From Saxidomus purpurata (lineage: Eukaryota; Mollusca; Bivalvia; Venerida; Veneridae), in contig JAFMSR010000013.1 of NCBI GenBank assembly GCA_022818135.1, positions 23,148,207 through 23,212,206 of the forward strand: a DNA stretch of 64,000 bases, read 5' to 3'. The notes beneath the pieces were generated by a model. The model was not told the DNA's origin. It saw nothing but the letters and a program-made list of their open reading frames with translations, and made no database searches. The translations under genes and the position numbers were made by a program. Positions 14,190 through 25,500 of this stretch are shown here, piece after piece; the first letter of the stretch is position 1; each line of letters opens with the position of its first letter.

Positions 14190-15325
14190 ATAAAAGATAC
14201 ATTTTACTGTATGCTTTATCAAAGATACATTTTACTGTATGCTTTATCAAAGATACATTTTTAGCTCGACTTTTCTATGAAAAGGGGAGCTATTCTACTC
14301 GCCCCGGCGTCGGCGTCGGCGTCGGTGTCGGCGTCGGCGTCGGCGTTGGCGTCACACCTTGGTTAAGTTTTTCGTACCACCCTACTTTATTTCAAAAGTA
14401 TTGGAGGTATGGCTTTGAAACTTACCATACTTGTTTACCATCATAACCTCCATCTACAGACAAGAGTACATAACTCTGTCAAGGTTTTTGGCAGAATTAT
14501 GGCCCTTTTTTGACTTAGAAAGTGTATTGAGCTTGGTTAAGTTTTTCGTACCACCTCACTTTATTTCAGAACCATTGGAGGTATTGCTTTGAAACTAACC
14601 ATACTTGTTTACCATCATGACCTACATCAACAGACAAGAGTACATAACTCTGTCAAGGTTTTTGACAGAATTATGCCCCTTTTTTACTTAGAAAATACTT
14701 TGAATATGGGTAAAATCCACTTATTGCCTTAACCCTTTGAGATATTGCTTTGAAACTTTGAATGCTTGTTTACATCATTACCCCCATCTGTAGGCAAGAG
14801 AAGGTAACTCTGTCAGGGATTTGTTTTAAAAATTAAGGCCCTTTATCGACTTAGAATCTTGGTAAAGTTTTTCGTACCAGTCCACTTTTTGACTAAACTG
14901 TTCGAGATATTACTTTGAAAGTTTGAATACTTGTTTACCATCATGATCCCAAAACATGGGCAGGAGAAGGTAATTCTGTCAAGGATTTTATGTGAATTAT
15001 GGCCCTTTTTGTCTTAGAAACTCAGTTAAAATTTTCATTCTTGTCCACTTGTTGACTTAACCATTTGAGATATTACTTTGAAAGTTGGAGTACTTATGTA
15101 CCATCATGAGACCTATCTGTAAGCAAGAGAAGATAACTCTGTGAAAATGTTTCTTGATTTGTACTTAGAAATTCCTAGTTAAAGTCTTGTGTGCCCTTAA
15201 CTGTCAAAGTTTTGTTTTATTGGCAAGCACTAAAAAAGTCGAGCGCGCTGTCCTACTGACAGCTCTTGTACTGTATGCTTTATCAAAGATACATTTTACT
15301 TTACTGTATGCTTTATCAAAGATTC
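14190..15325 (+). repeat. 28-bp tandem array split by a hairpin-ended element
   Basis: Copies of a 28-bp unit containing 'actgtatgctttatcaaag' flank an inserted element on both sides (left 14202-14260, right 15269-15325). The array predates the insertion at 14261-15268. Confidence 0.75.
14261..15268 (+). repeat. Hairpin-ended interspersed repeat, TTAGCTCGAC type
   Basis: It starts 'ttagctcgacttttc' with hairpin partner 'gaaaaggggagct', has a GTCGGC hexamer run at 14303-14350, then four to five degenerate internal repeats around 'cttgtttaccatcat' and 'aactctgtcaagg'. It ends with 'aaaagtcgagcg' and the hairpin 'ctgtcctactgacag'. A 114-codon frame over the hexamer run (Gly-Val repeats) is incidental. 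Confidence 0.75.
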
Positions 15326-15385
15326 TGTATGCCAGTTCAGACTTTTTGTATTCTTTATGAGACACTCTGTATTCTAAATCAGTGT

Positions 15386-15600
15386 TTCTGTATTGCAGTT
15401 TAATGATAATTAATGCCAGTTCAGTGATTTTGTATTCCTTATCAGTGATTAGTGAGCTTGTGTGATTCTGTATTGCAGTTTAATGATAATTAATGCCAGT
15501 TCAGTGATTTTGTATTCCTTATCAGTGATAAGTGAGCTTGTGTGATTCTGTATTGCAGTTTAGTGATGATTAATGCCAGTGTTTCTGTATTCCTTATCAA
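15386..15600. repeat. 80-bp tandem repeat
   Basis: Three copies of an 80-bp unit beginning 'tattgcagtttaatgat' start at 15391, 15471 and 15551. The second and third copies carry a few substitutions. It is non-coding. Confidence 0.85.
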
Positions 15601-16164
15601 TGATTCTGTAGTCCCAGAAGGGGGTATACTAATTAAGGATTATGTAAGCAACATCATTGATTCTGTACACTATTCAGATTTACAACATGAGGTCAATTAA
15701 AGTCTCTGTATTTTTAAAATTGTGTGTTATTTATACTAGGACCAAAGCTATTTAACATCAAGTAAAGCTAACAGTTCACTTGAAAGTATTATAATATTTG
15801 TGTGTATTTTGATGGTCATTTTCTTGTTGCTTAGAACAAGATATTGTTCTAAAAATTGAAAGTAGTTTGTTTCTGAATGATTGTCAGTCTGTGATGAAAG
15901 CATCAGTATTCAGGAGAGTAGCCAGTAATTTTCAGCTGATTTTGTAACTTAATAAAAGACTTATTTTGGACTTTGATTGGTTCCCATTAATCAAGAACTG
16001 TCTTCGTGTGGTTCTCGTAAATTATGTATCCATCTGTTAGTTAGCAAGTGAACTTTATAAGATGTAGTAAAACGGAAGAAAAGAATTTGTAAAGTTTTGA
16101 TAGTTCAATGAACATTAAACAGCAAATAATGGTTTTCATTGTATATTGAGCATCTAAAATAGTG

Positions 16165-16335
16165 GTATATTTAAGAAATAATCTTTGCCTAGGAGTGCTT
16201 TCTCGAAATTGAAGCACTCTCTGGAGGTGATGTGCCTGGCGGAATAATTCACGAGGGCGAAGCCCGAGTGAATTATTACGCAGGCACATTACCGACGGGA
16301 AATGCTTCAATTTCGATAAAGCACTCCAAGCCATA
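16165..16335. repeat. Palindromic foldback element
   Basis: The left arm (ggagtgctttctcgaaattga...) and right arm (tcaatttcgataaagcactcc) are inverted copies. The centre 'gggcgaagccc' is a perfect short palindrome, flanked by 'gaataattcac' and 'gtgaattatt'. It is typical of a foldback or MITE-like element. Related partial sequence lies at 11712-11800. Confidence 0.8.
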
Positions 16336-17555
16336 GAATATTTCGATTCTTATAAGCCAAATTTATGAAAACTATCGTTATTACTACGGACCTTTTTTCA
16401 GTTCGGCGGTAATGTGTAAAATAGCAGAAATAATAGCTGTTGGAATTCACTCCCCTATTCGGGCAACCAGTCAAGATATCATACATAACTATATTACACA
16501 AACTTATTGTAGTTTAATCATCTAATACATAAAATATAAAAAAAATACCCAATTGTGACATTATGCAGAAGACATTAGATTCAGAACCTAACAAAGCAGA
16601 CAATCGATTTAAAAGCGAACCGTTAATCTAATGACGTCAGTGTGTGGACGTAAACGTTTTCATTCATTGTTTTGTCTCCCGGAATCAAAACATTGTATGA
16701 CGTTAATCCTGAATTTTCTTGGCCTTTTTAAAGGAAAACAAGGTGAAGGTATTCTAAGGCTTACTTGATGCAATCAAAAATAATATTTAGGTTCCTAAAC
16801 ACAACTATTTCATGCGAATGATGTATTTATACAGATATTATTTCTATTTCTATATTTCATTTTTTGCGAGGGAGTAAATTAGAAAAGTCGGAAGAAGCTA
16901 CTTCCATGTCCGAAACTCCGCCTTCTTTTCCGAGTGCTTTAAACATATTAATGCTCTGGAATTGACTATAGAAATATACCATAGGCATATTAGAATTAAA
17001 TAATGTATCCATATACAGCATTGTTTTAATGATCAGTAAAATTCTATGATCACCATTAATGTCATTTCTAAAAATAGAAGTTTAAAAAAAATGCACTTAA
17101 GGGAAATGTTTAGAGACTGTAAATCGTAATTAGAATTTATAAGTAATTGAAAATTATCTCTAGTTATGATTAAAACTATTGACAAATTCCTGTAGCACTT
17201 ATTATATGGTGTTGGTGTATCATTTTCAAGTATGCTTTCAAGTATCTAAGGCATTTTTTATATGTCCTTCAGTATAAATAGACAGTAATCATGATTAGAC
17301 TCAATGAGCAAATTAGAACTATATAATATTTTTTATAATACCAGCTATGAATACAAGGTGTTCCTATAGAGATGTATCCCTTAATTAACACGTAATATTT
17401 TCTGTTATAATACTCTGAGAATTGATTTAAACTGGCTAAAAGAACATATTTACACAGTATAATAGTGTCGTACTCTGATTACTATGTGCAGATATCCTGT
17501 TGCGTATCTGCCTTTTTGATTTTTCCTTAATTAAACATATTCCTTCTATTTTCAG

Positions 17556-17789
17556 GATTTCTCCTGGGACACCGATGCTGGGATTAAAGAAGAGTTAATC
17601 TCAGTTTATTTGTGGTGATGAAATGCCATTATGGACAGAGAAATAATGGATTCAACAAAAACTTCACAAAAATACTAGGAGTTGAAAAGTTACAAGAAAG
17701 AGGATCCTGATTACACGAGGATAAAAAAACAAACTTTTAATGAATAATTTTCGTTTCTTAGATGTAAGGATCAGATAGTTACAGTTAGG
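17556..17789 (+). other. 5' untranslated part of the giant RAPGEF exon
   Basis: A strong 3' splice site (tccttctattttcag) ends at 17555. All three frames of the following 234 bases meet stops before 17790, and the stop in the CDS frame is at 17745. This stretch is therefore 5' UTR of a transcript starting translation at 17790, spliced from an unseen upstream exon. It cannot carry reading frame in from an upstream CNB-A exon. Confidence 0.7.
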
Positions 17790-20700
17790 ATGAAATTTAA
17801 GCAGAAATTACAAAGGTCAATATCCTTGAGATTTTCCACAGACAAAAAGAAAACATGTCATAACTATGGCAACCCGAGGACAGATATATTCTCCAGAAAC
17901 CTGAGTACAGTTAATTGTAGCCATGAGACTACATATTCTGATAATTTAAGAGAACATTTGAATGATTTTAATAAGACAAAGACATGCGTGTCCTGTATGC
18001 ATGAAAGAAATGTTATGTGTAGGGATGGGGAGCCTTCAGTCTTTCAAGATGACATTAAAGATGATATATTGCAGCATTTTGCATCAAAGGTCATGCATGA
18101 AAGTGAAAAGTCTCCTTTGAAGATTGTTTCTGCCACAGCTAATTGTTCCAATTCTGCCAATATACAGACAGAGATAGGCAGATCAAAAAGGAATATCTTT
18201 AAAAGAACATTTTCGAAAACTAAGAAGAAAGCAGGATTTGTGAAAAGGATTTCCAGTTTGAAGCCCATGGCAAAACACATGAAAAGGAATTTATCTTCTA
18301 ATTTGAAATCACATATTCTTGCAAACATGACAGAAATTACAGACATGTCAAAATGTTCTGGTCGTCAAGTGTCCTCAAAAGCAGAAACTTCCAAATTGAA
18401 AGAACTGGAATTTTCATCTGCTGGAGAAATACAAACAAAACAATTTAACGAGGATGTCTCGGAAAATTTACAGTTGGACTTGGAAAAACAGAAACCATTG
18501 TTGTTTCTGCCAAAACTTCAAGATCAGGGATCAGATTCTACAAGTCTGTCTTCCAGAATAAGTACTGACTTGACACCTACTTGTGCTGATATATATGGTG
18601 TTGATGAAGTGGATAATATTTCTTTTGAAAGGCTAATTACCGAAAGGGATTTAGTGCATACTCTAGGACCAAAAGCTTACAGCTATGATAAGGAGAAAGT
18701 GATACAAGTACCTGAAGTGGAAGTTAAAGGAGATGAAGCTGAAGATATTATGTTTAGTTATACTCTAAATTCCATTGAAGCAAGAAATGCAGTCCAAGAA
18801 ACACTTGATGTGGAAAATCTGAAAAATATTAATGATACACAGACTGAGATTCTTTGTGCTGAAAGGTCAGAAAATGTTGCATGTAAAGAAAGACTACCCA
18901 CTGCAAAAGTACAAGAAAATGAAATGTCTAGAATAAGTTTAAATAGTCTTACCAGTTGCTTGCAAGTTTCACGTTCAGAAGAGCATGAATTGTATGAAAA
19001 TCCTTGGGTTTTGCAAGACACCCAGGAGAATTCATACCAAGCTTCTTTAGAAGTGCCAAATACTACAATTGAAACTTCATTAGGTTTTGAAGTAAATTGT
19101 TTTTCTAATGAAGAGAAAACAGGAATCAATCACACCACTTTAGCTAGAAGTGATAGCACAGATTCTGTTGACTCTTTTGGATCAAGTTACCATTCAGTGA
19201 GTTCTGCGAAGGATTTATATTTCTCAGACTCTGAAGCAGAACATAATATTGATGAAATAGATGTTCCATCTGAATGTGAAACAGAGGAGAGTAGTTCTAA
19301 GAATGTAGTTGATTTAATTGAACACAATCTTGAGAAAACAGGTGCTCATATAAACCAAGTACCCACTGATATAGATAAAACACCTAATCAGCCAAGAAAG
19401 AAACAAAGTAAGTCTGAATATAATCACAGGGGAAGTGATCACAATGATAAAGACGTAAATACTTTAAGTGACTCTGATTCTGACCAAAAGCAAATGATTC
19501 CATACTCTTTAGCGGAAAACTTTGGTACTGTGACAGTAAGAAAGAAGAAGAAAAAGTTACATAATAGATCATTTGATGAGAAATTGGATAAGTCTTTCAC
19601 AGATAGCCCAGAAAAGCTAACTGGAGACAAAAAACCGAAGCTGATAAAGTCCTTGTCTCATGGATTCTCTGGTGAAAATGAACCGAAGCATCATGAAAAA
19701 TCAAAACACGTAAGAAGATCATTAGATTCAAGTTTGACACACAGAAACATTTTACAGGAAATACAGACACCAGAAAAGAGAAAGTCAGTGGTAAATAGTT
19801 CTACAGAGTTCCTTTCACCAGTATTAGAATCAGAAGTGAAGGCTCCCAAGTCAATTGCAGAAGACAGCGGACAAATTGAAAAAAACTTGGATCCCACAAG
19901 GTTTTTCACACTTCCCAATCCAAAGAAACTTAGATCACAGCAAAACAACTTGAAGAAAAGATTGGGGAGTGTCTCTAAGCTGATCAGTGACAAAGCCCAG
20001 TCATTTTCAAATCTGAAAATGGGAGCTTCATTTAAGTTAAGAAAGGAGATAGAAAAATCAAAGGTACTAGTATCATCATCTGCTACTTCATTGTCTGATC
20101 TAATGACAAAGAAAGCATCAAGTTTCTCTACATTAATCAGAAGACGAACAAATTCCAATACAGCTGTTGATAGCCCTTTCAAACAGTACACAAGAAAGGT
20201 GAATAAAGTAAAGGATGAAGACAAAAAAGAGTTTGTGTATGAGAAAGTAAGGGTCAAGGTTCCAGCTAGACGTCCAGTTACTGGTCTTGAACAGACTGCC
20301 AGGTCAAAAAGGTTGAGAGTAAACATAAGACTTGCCAAGAATGCTTCCAAGAGTGAGTCAGATAGGTATGATGATGAAGCCAGGTCAAGAACAGACAGTT
20401 ACTTAGGACGACCTTGGAGTTCAGGGTCATTGAGTCCTGTAAGGAGCCCAACACTCCTTGATGACATACTGAAATGTGTTGATACTGCTGGAGTTAGGAG
20501 GCAGTGCAGTGTTGCTAATGATGACCTAGAGCCATCTGATTGTGAAGAAAGTTCTAGTGGAAGCTCTTTGTTCCTGTTTCAGAAGCAATACAGTTTAGAG
20601 TCAGACATAAGGGATACAACATTTATGGCAGTGTGTAGAGTTTGTGGAAAAATCCGAAATGCATCTGATAGGAGTAGCGATTCATCAGATTCATTTGGCA

Positions 20701-22510
20701 TAAAGAAACACTCAGTATCTTGCAGGTTTTCACTTAGTTTATGTGATCTTAATGCAACTTGCCAATGTTTAAAACATGACCAGAAACACAGACATAGACT
20801 AAGTAGTATAATACCTTTTGCTAAAGTGGATGATGATAAGTCAAATGTAAGTGCTAATAGAAGATCATGGGATGTCTTTTCAGATTTTAAAGGCACTGTT
20901 TCAAATGAGATAAAGAGTGGTAATGTTTTCAGAAAGGGTAGGAAGTTGTTTACTTGTTCTGAAAGGCCTTCATCTATGTTTGATCTTAGATGTAATTTAG
21001 ATGAAACCAAGGAAAAAGTAGAATTTGAAATGGGAGAAACAGAAAGTAGAGTTAGCATTGACAGTTCAGATGCTTTGCCAGGCTCTTTGCTAAGGCACAG
21101 GCCCTTGCTTGATTTAAGTGGTGAAACTTTAGATGAAACAGTTGACTCTGAAGATGGAATCATTGACGATAAAAGAGACAGTTATACACAAAGAAGCCAG
21201 TCATGTGGTGATTTAATAGATTCTGGAAGGCTTTTTGAAAATGAGATTACTGAAAAGGATCTGGTGAAAATCAGAGTTAAGAATGAAAACGAAGATGACT
21301 CAGAAAGCTATCATTCTTGTTCAGAAACTGTAGATACTGAGACAGATATGAATGACTTAGAAAGTGAAACAGACACTGAGAAACAAAAGTCTCATTCTTG
21401 TAGTAATCTACTTGATGCAACAGAGGTAAACCTTGGAGATAAACTGAAACAGGAAGAGCAGAGAAAGAGGGAGTTAAGGAAAGTGAAGGTTAAATCAATG
21501 TCAAGTTCACATGATGCACTCAGTACACTTGTTCTAATGGAAACCATTAATATAGATAGTGGTGACATTGCAACAAATCAAGAAAATGATAAAGTTATGA
21601 AAAAAGCTAGTAAAGATATTGAAAATGGACAGTCCATTGTAAATAATATCATAGAATTAGCGCAAAATGGTTTAGACATAGAAAGCAAAGTGAGTAAACA
21701 GCAATCAAACACTGTTATCAGCATAGCAAATGGAATTAAAACAAATCTTGAACAGCTGGTAGATAAAGAGGATGACAAAGAAAATCTAGTTTGTGAAAAA
21801 TGTAATAGCTTGAGAAGAAAAAGGAATGAAACAAACTTTATGACAAATGATAAATTAATGAGTATGACAACAGACTATTTACCACAACGTAAAATTCTTG
21901 ACAAACCCCCATTACCTCATAACAGACAGCGAAGTAAAGTTCTGTCTTTAAGTGATATTTCTAATCATGACAGTAAAGACAGTCGTAGTTTCAGGAAGCA
22001 GAAAGGGTTCTCTATGATTGAATTAGACAAAGAGAACATGAGTGTAAGCTTGTGTTCATGTGATCTTGGAATCAAAAACAACATAGATATAAATGAAGAT
22101 AAAACATCAATACATAGGTCTGAATCAAGAAATACTCCAAAATCAGCTTCATTAAGATTGTCTTTTCGAAAATTTCTGTTTGATGAACTGCAGGTACAGA
22201 AATATATTAAAACAGTGTCAAAACTGGATAGACAAAAGTCCATCTCAAGTGATACTGTTAATATGGGCAGTTCAAGACAATCAGGGTCAGAGAAATTATA
22301 CTCTGCAGGTTCATTAAACCGTTTGTCAAAAGATTCATGTTCAGATGAAGTGTTTAATAGACTTTCTTATCCAATAGGTCCACAGCTTTCTCCTTATATT
22401 GAATTTTTCGAATCAACACCTGTGAAAGGATTTTCCAGATTTTCAGGGCCTAGAGTTACTTCCCCTGGATTACTACCAGAACTGCCAGAGTTACCTTCCT
22501 TGACAGAAGA
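17790..22510 (+). CDS. RAPGEF4: RAPGEF giant N-terminal exon, disordered Ser/Lys/Glu-rich extension
   Basis: One open frame of about 1,574 codons contains no recognised folded domain. The ATG at 17790 has A at -3 and an in-frame stop 45 bases upstream. Composition is Ser/Lys/Glu/Asp-rich and low in hydrophobics, so it is probably disordered. Visible features: a basic N-terminal stretch (residues about 130-180), many basophilic phosphosite-like motifs (RRSLDS 642, KRKS 663, RRRTNS 784, RRQCS 903, RRSW 1024), recurring S-x-S-x-D/N-L motifs (737-742, 767-771, 777-782, 1136-1142, 1201-1207, 1386-1390), and CxxC pairs at 66/69, 949/952 and 1335/1338. It joins in frame, through a linker exon, to the DEP domain. 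Vertebrate EPAC2 has CNB-A in this position. The function of the extension is unknown; scaffolding or regulation by PKA-like kinases is inference. Confidence 0.85.
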
Positions 22511-25500
22511 GTGTGTATACAAGTATGATGTGTGTCTAGGGTATCTGCTACATTCAGTTGAATGTGATAATAAGTTGATATGTGTCTATTCATTACAGAG
22601 GAACAAACAGTTGATGGAATCAGTCATCACTCCATTGACAGCTTCACCTCAAAGTAAGTTCTTTATTGTTGAGCTGTGCTGTGTAAAAAGTAATCTTTGT
22701 ATTTTAACCATCAGAATGGATCGTCATAGTCTGATCAGACTACATACTATTCTTTAAAATGGTTCGCGGAACCCTAAAAGGAGAATACAAATTGTACATT
22801 GGATGTTCAAATTGTTTCAAGAAAACTCATATTTTCAGATCTTTCTTATCGGACAAAACTTTGATTGTACATTGAATATGTTACATTGGTACTTGTACTT
22901 CTTTACTAACTTCAAAAGATGAATGCTTTAAAGTTATTATATCTACATCATGTTGGAACAATATTGCTTAAAAATAGAGATTTGATAACTTTCTCGAAAC
23001 TCTTTAACAGCCTATATATCTATTGAGGAGTCTGTGCAGTGATGTCCAGATATTATACGGTATAAAAAGGACTTAATTTCACTGTTGAGCATTGAATCTT
23101 AATCTGCCATGATTTAAAAATCACTATTTGGGCTCTGTGACTATTTGAATCACTATGTGATAGTTTAGCAGTTTCATCTATAGTTCCATAGTAAAGTGAC
23201 TAGATGCTTCATCTTTTACAATGTGAGTTTCTCATGCGCTGGAAAGCTCAATTATGTCTAATTTGTAGCATAGTACTGTTTGATCTATGAGTGATTGTCT
23301 TTGCATTATGAAGAAGGAAATTATGGTCATAGGAAGTGTGATACAGGAAAATATTATGTTTACATATTTATTTACATTTAAAGTCTCAAATTTAATTAAA
23401 TGTGAAATTTTATGGACTGTGTTTACATAAGTTTGCATGGAATTGTTAGAATTGTGTATTTCAGTAAATGTTTATATTTCTAGCTCCTCGTAGAAAACCT
23501 CAAGAGCATGGAAGTGTTAACAAGAACAGAACTCAACAGAAAACCAAGCTGGATGATTTACCAAACCCAGCTGCGCCTATCACAAGTGTAAGTTTCACAA
23601 GCAGCCACTTTACTTAGCTAAATGTATGAAATTAACTGGTCGGTCTTTCAGTTAATACTGTGCCGAATTTCTTGAAATAAGTGGTCCATCTTTTAGTTTA
23701 TGACACTACTGATTTGTCCATTTTTCAGTTGCAGTGGACAATTAGTTCTAAAAAATTCTAAAACCTACACTAAACAGTTGACTCTGCAGCTGTGCTGGTA
23801 GTAAATCCCACTTAGTGGTAATGGTTAAACCAGTAACATAAACTTTAATAGTTCTATTCAGGTAAATTAAATGAAATACAAAAAAGTCATGAAAAAAAAA
23901 GACGTGAATTCAAATCAAGTTACAATAAGTGACATTTGGGATATGAAACTTCCATCATGAATTTTCAGATGGTATCTTGTTGTGGTCAAGCATGTTGTAA
24001 TACATGTATTTTGTAATTCAGGTGCCTTCAGACCGGCTAGCACATGCTGGTCGTGTACTACGCACAGTATTATTGGCCCGAGCACCACACATGATAAGAG
24101 ACCGTAAGTTCCACCTGCGGACATATCGTCGATGTATGGTGGGTACAGAGATGGTTGACTGGTTACTCCAGCAGAGTGCCTTGGTTCACTCGCGTACACA
24201 GGCTGTTGGAATGTGGCAGGCACTGGTGGAAGAGGGTGTGGTGGTTCATGGTAAAATATTATTCCTACAATTGATGTTTATGTATGAATGAATTCATAGT
24301 AAAGAATGTGTCAGTGTTGAAAAATCTAACCTAAACTATAGTTGTAGAGAAATTATTGAGCAAGTTTAGAAATGAATTAGATTTGGTTTATTAAGATATT
24401 GTTTTTCACTATAATTATAAACCTGTTACCCTGAAAAGTTTATAAGGAAAGTGACTGTATCCTTTGTAATATTTTCCTCAACATTTGCGATATTTCAGTA
24501 TGCCATGAGCACCAGTTCAAGGACAAGTACCTGTTTTACCGGTTTCATGAGGATGACGAGGGTGTGAGTACTGTGCCAAGCAGCGCCACCAAGCGAGAAT
24601 GCGAGGAAGATTTACCGGATGTTTTCCTCATGCTGGCTCATATCGGACCTGATGCAATGATGAGGATGATTCTTAGAAAACCGTAAGTTTAATTCCGAGC
24701 TTAGGGACGTCTGTTAGGTTAATGTCTTTCCAGAACAATTTGTTTGATTGGCATGATGACATAAAGACACTGATCTATACTAGAGCTACAGTGTGAAAAA
24801 ATCAACCTTTCAGTTTAACGAATATGCGGATCCAGATAGATATGACATTGTGCAGTCTGATCTGATATCTGTAATGTTTGCTAATCTGTGAATCTATAGC
24901 TGCTAATATGTGAATTTATAGCTGCTAATCTGTGAATCTATAGCTGCTAATCTGTGAATATATAGCTGCTTATCTGTGAATCTATAGCTGCTAATCTGTG
25001 AATCTATTAAATTAGCTCACAGCATTTGCAAAGTGTATTAGGTTTGTAAGCATTATATAAATGAAAAGAATATAAATTGGCAAAAAGCTTACTACTATGT
25101 TGCAATTAGGCTTCAAAGAAGGGGAAGTATTCACAATGCTTGTATAAATGCACACTTTATAACATTTATGACAAATTTCCTTGATAACCTTGTAGTAAGA
25201 TATAAAAAGTAGGACATTTCTGGCTCTGTAAAGCTAATTTAATTTCGTTCTTTTTGCCTACATATTAGTTAATTAGTTTATAGGATTGTGAAGAAATCTT
25301 GAAGCTTATCGATTAAGTCTCTAGTTCGCTTCCTTGGAAAACCAGTACTGGTGTCATATGAGGAGGTACGGTCATAACCCCAGTGGGGCTTGAAGCCGCA
25401 ACCTCCGGGATCAGCGGTAGACACCTTAACCTCTACACCACTGCTCCTTATTTTGTATCATAATTTCACTGTTACATTTATTTCAGGACACATGAGAGAA

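Larger units (their letters stand above)
1..17555. other. Non-coding upstream / probable first-intron region
   Basis: No convincing exon is visible in this 17.5 kb. Reading frames are short and lack protein-like composition, and I found no match to the CNB-A domain that precedes DEP in vertebrate EPAC2. The giant RAPGEF exon at 17556 is preceded by a good 3' splice site (pyrimidine run then ttttcag), so at least one 5' exon should lie upstream, inside or before this window. Recognisable contents are listed separately: poly-C tract, SINEs, hairpin-ended repeats, tandem duplications and a palindromic element. The rest is plain AT-rich sequence. Confidence 0.6.

Noticed and set aside
14102..14446. 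114-codon frame with Gly-Val repeats
   Set aside because: It spans the GTCGGC hexamer run of a dispersed repeat and is open only because of the repeat.
1..17555. CNB-A exons of EPAC2 upstream of the giant exon
   Set aside because: I looked for the FRQGD...NWYAV and FGE-type cassette patterns and saw none; absence by eye is not proof, so no feature was called.
18044..22243. Minus-strand frames of 60-219 codons opposite the giant exon
   Set aside because: They are shadows of a Ser/Glu/Lys-rich frame; low-complexity codons leave the opposite strand open.
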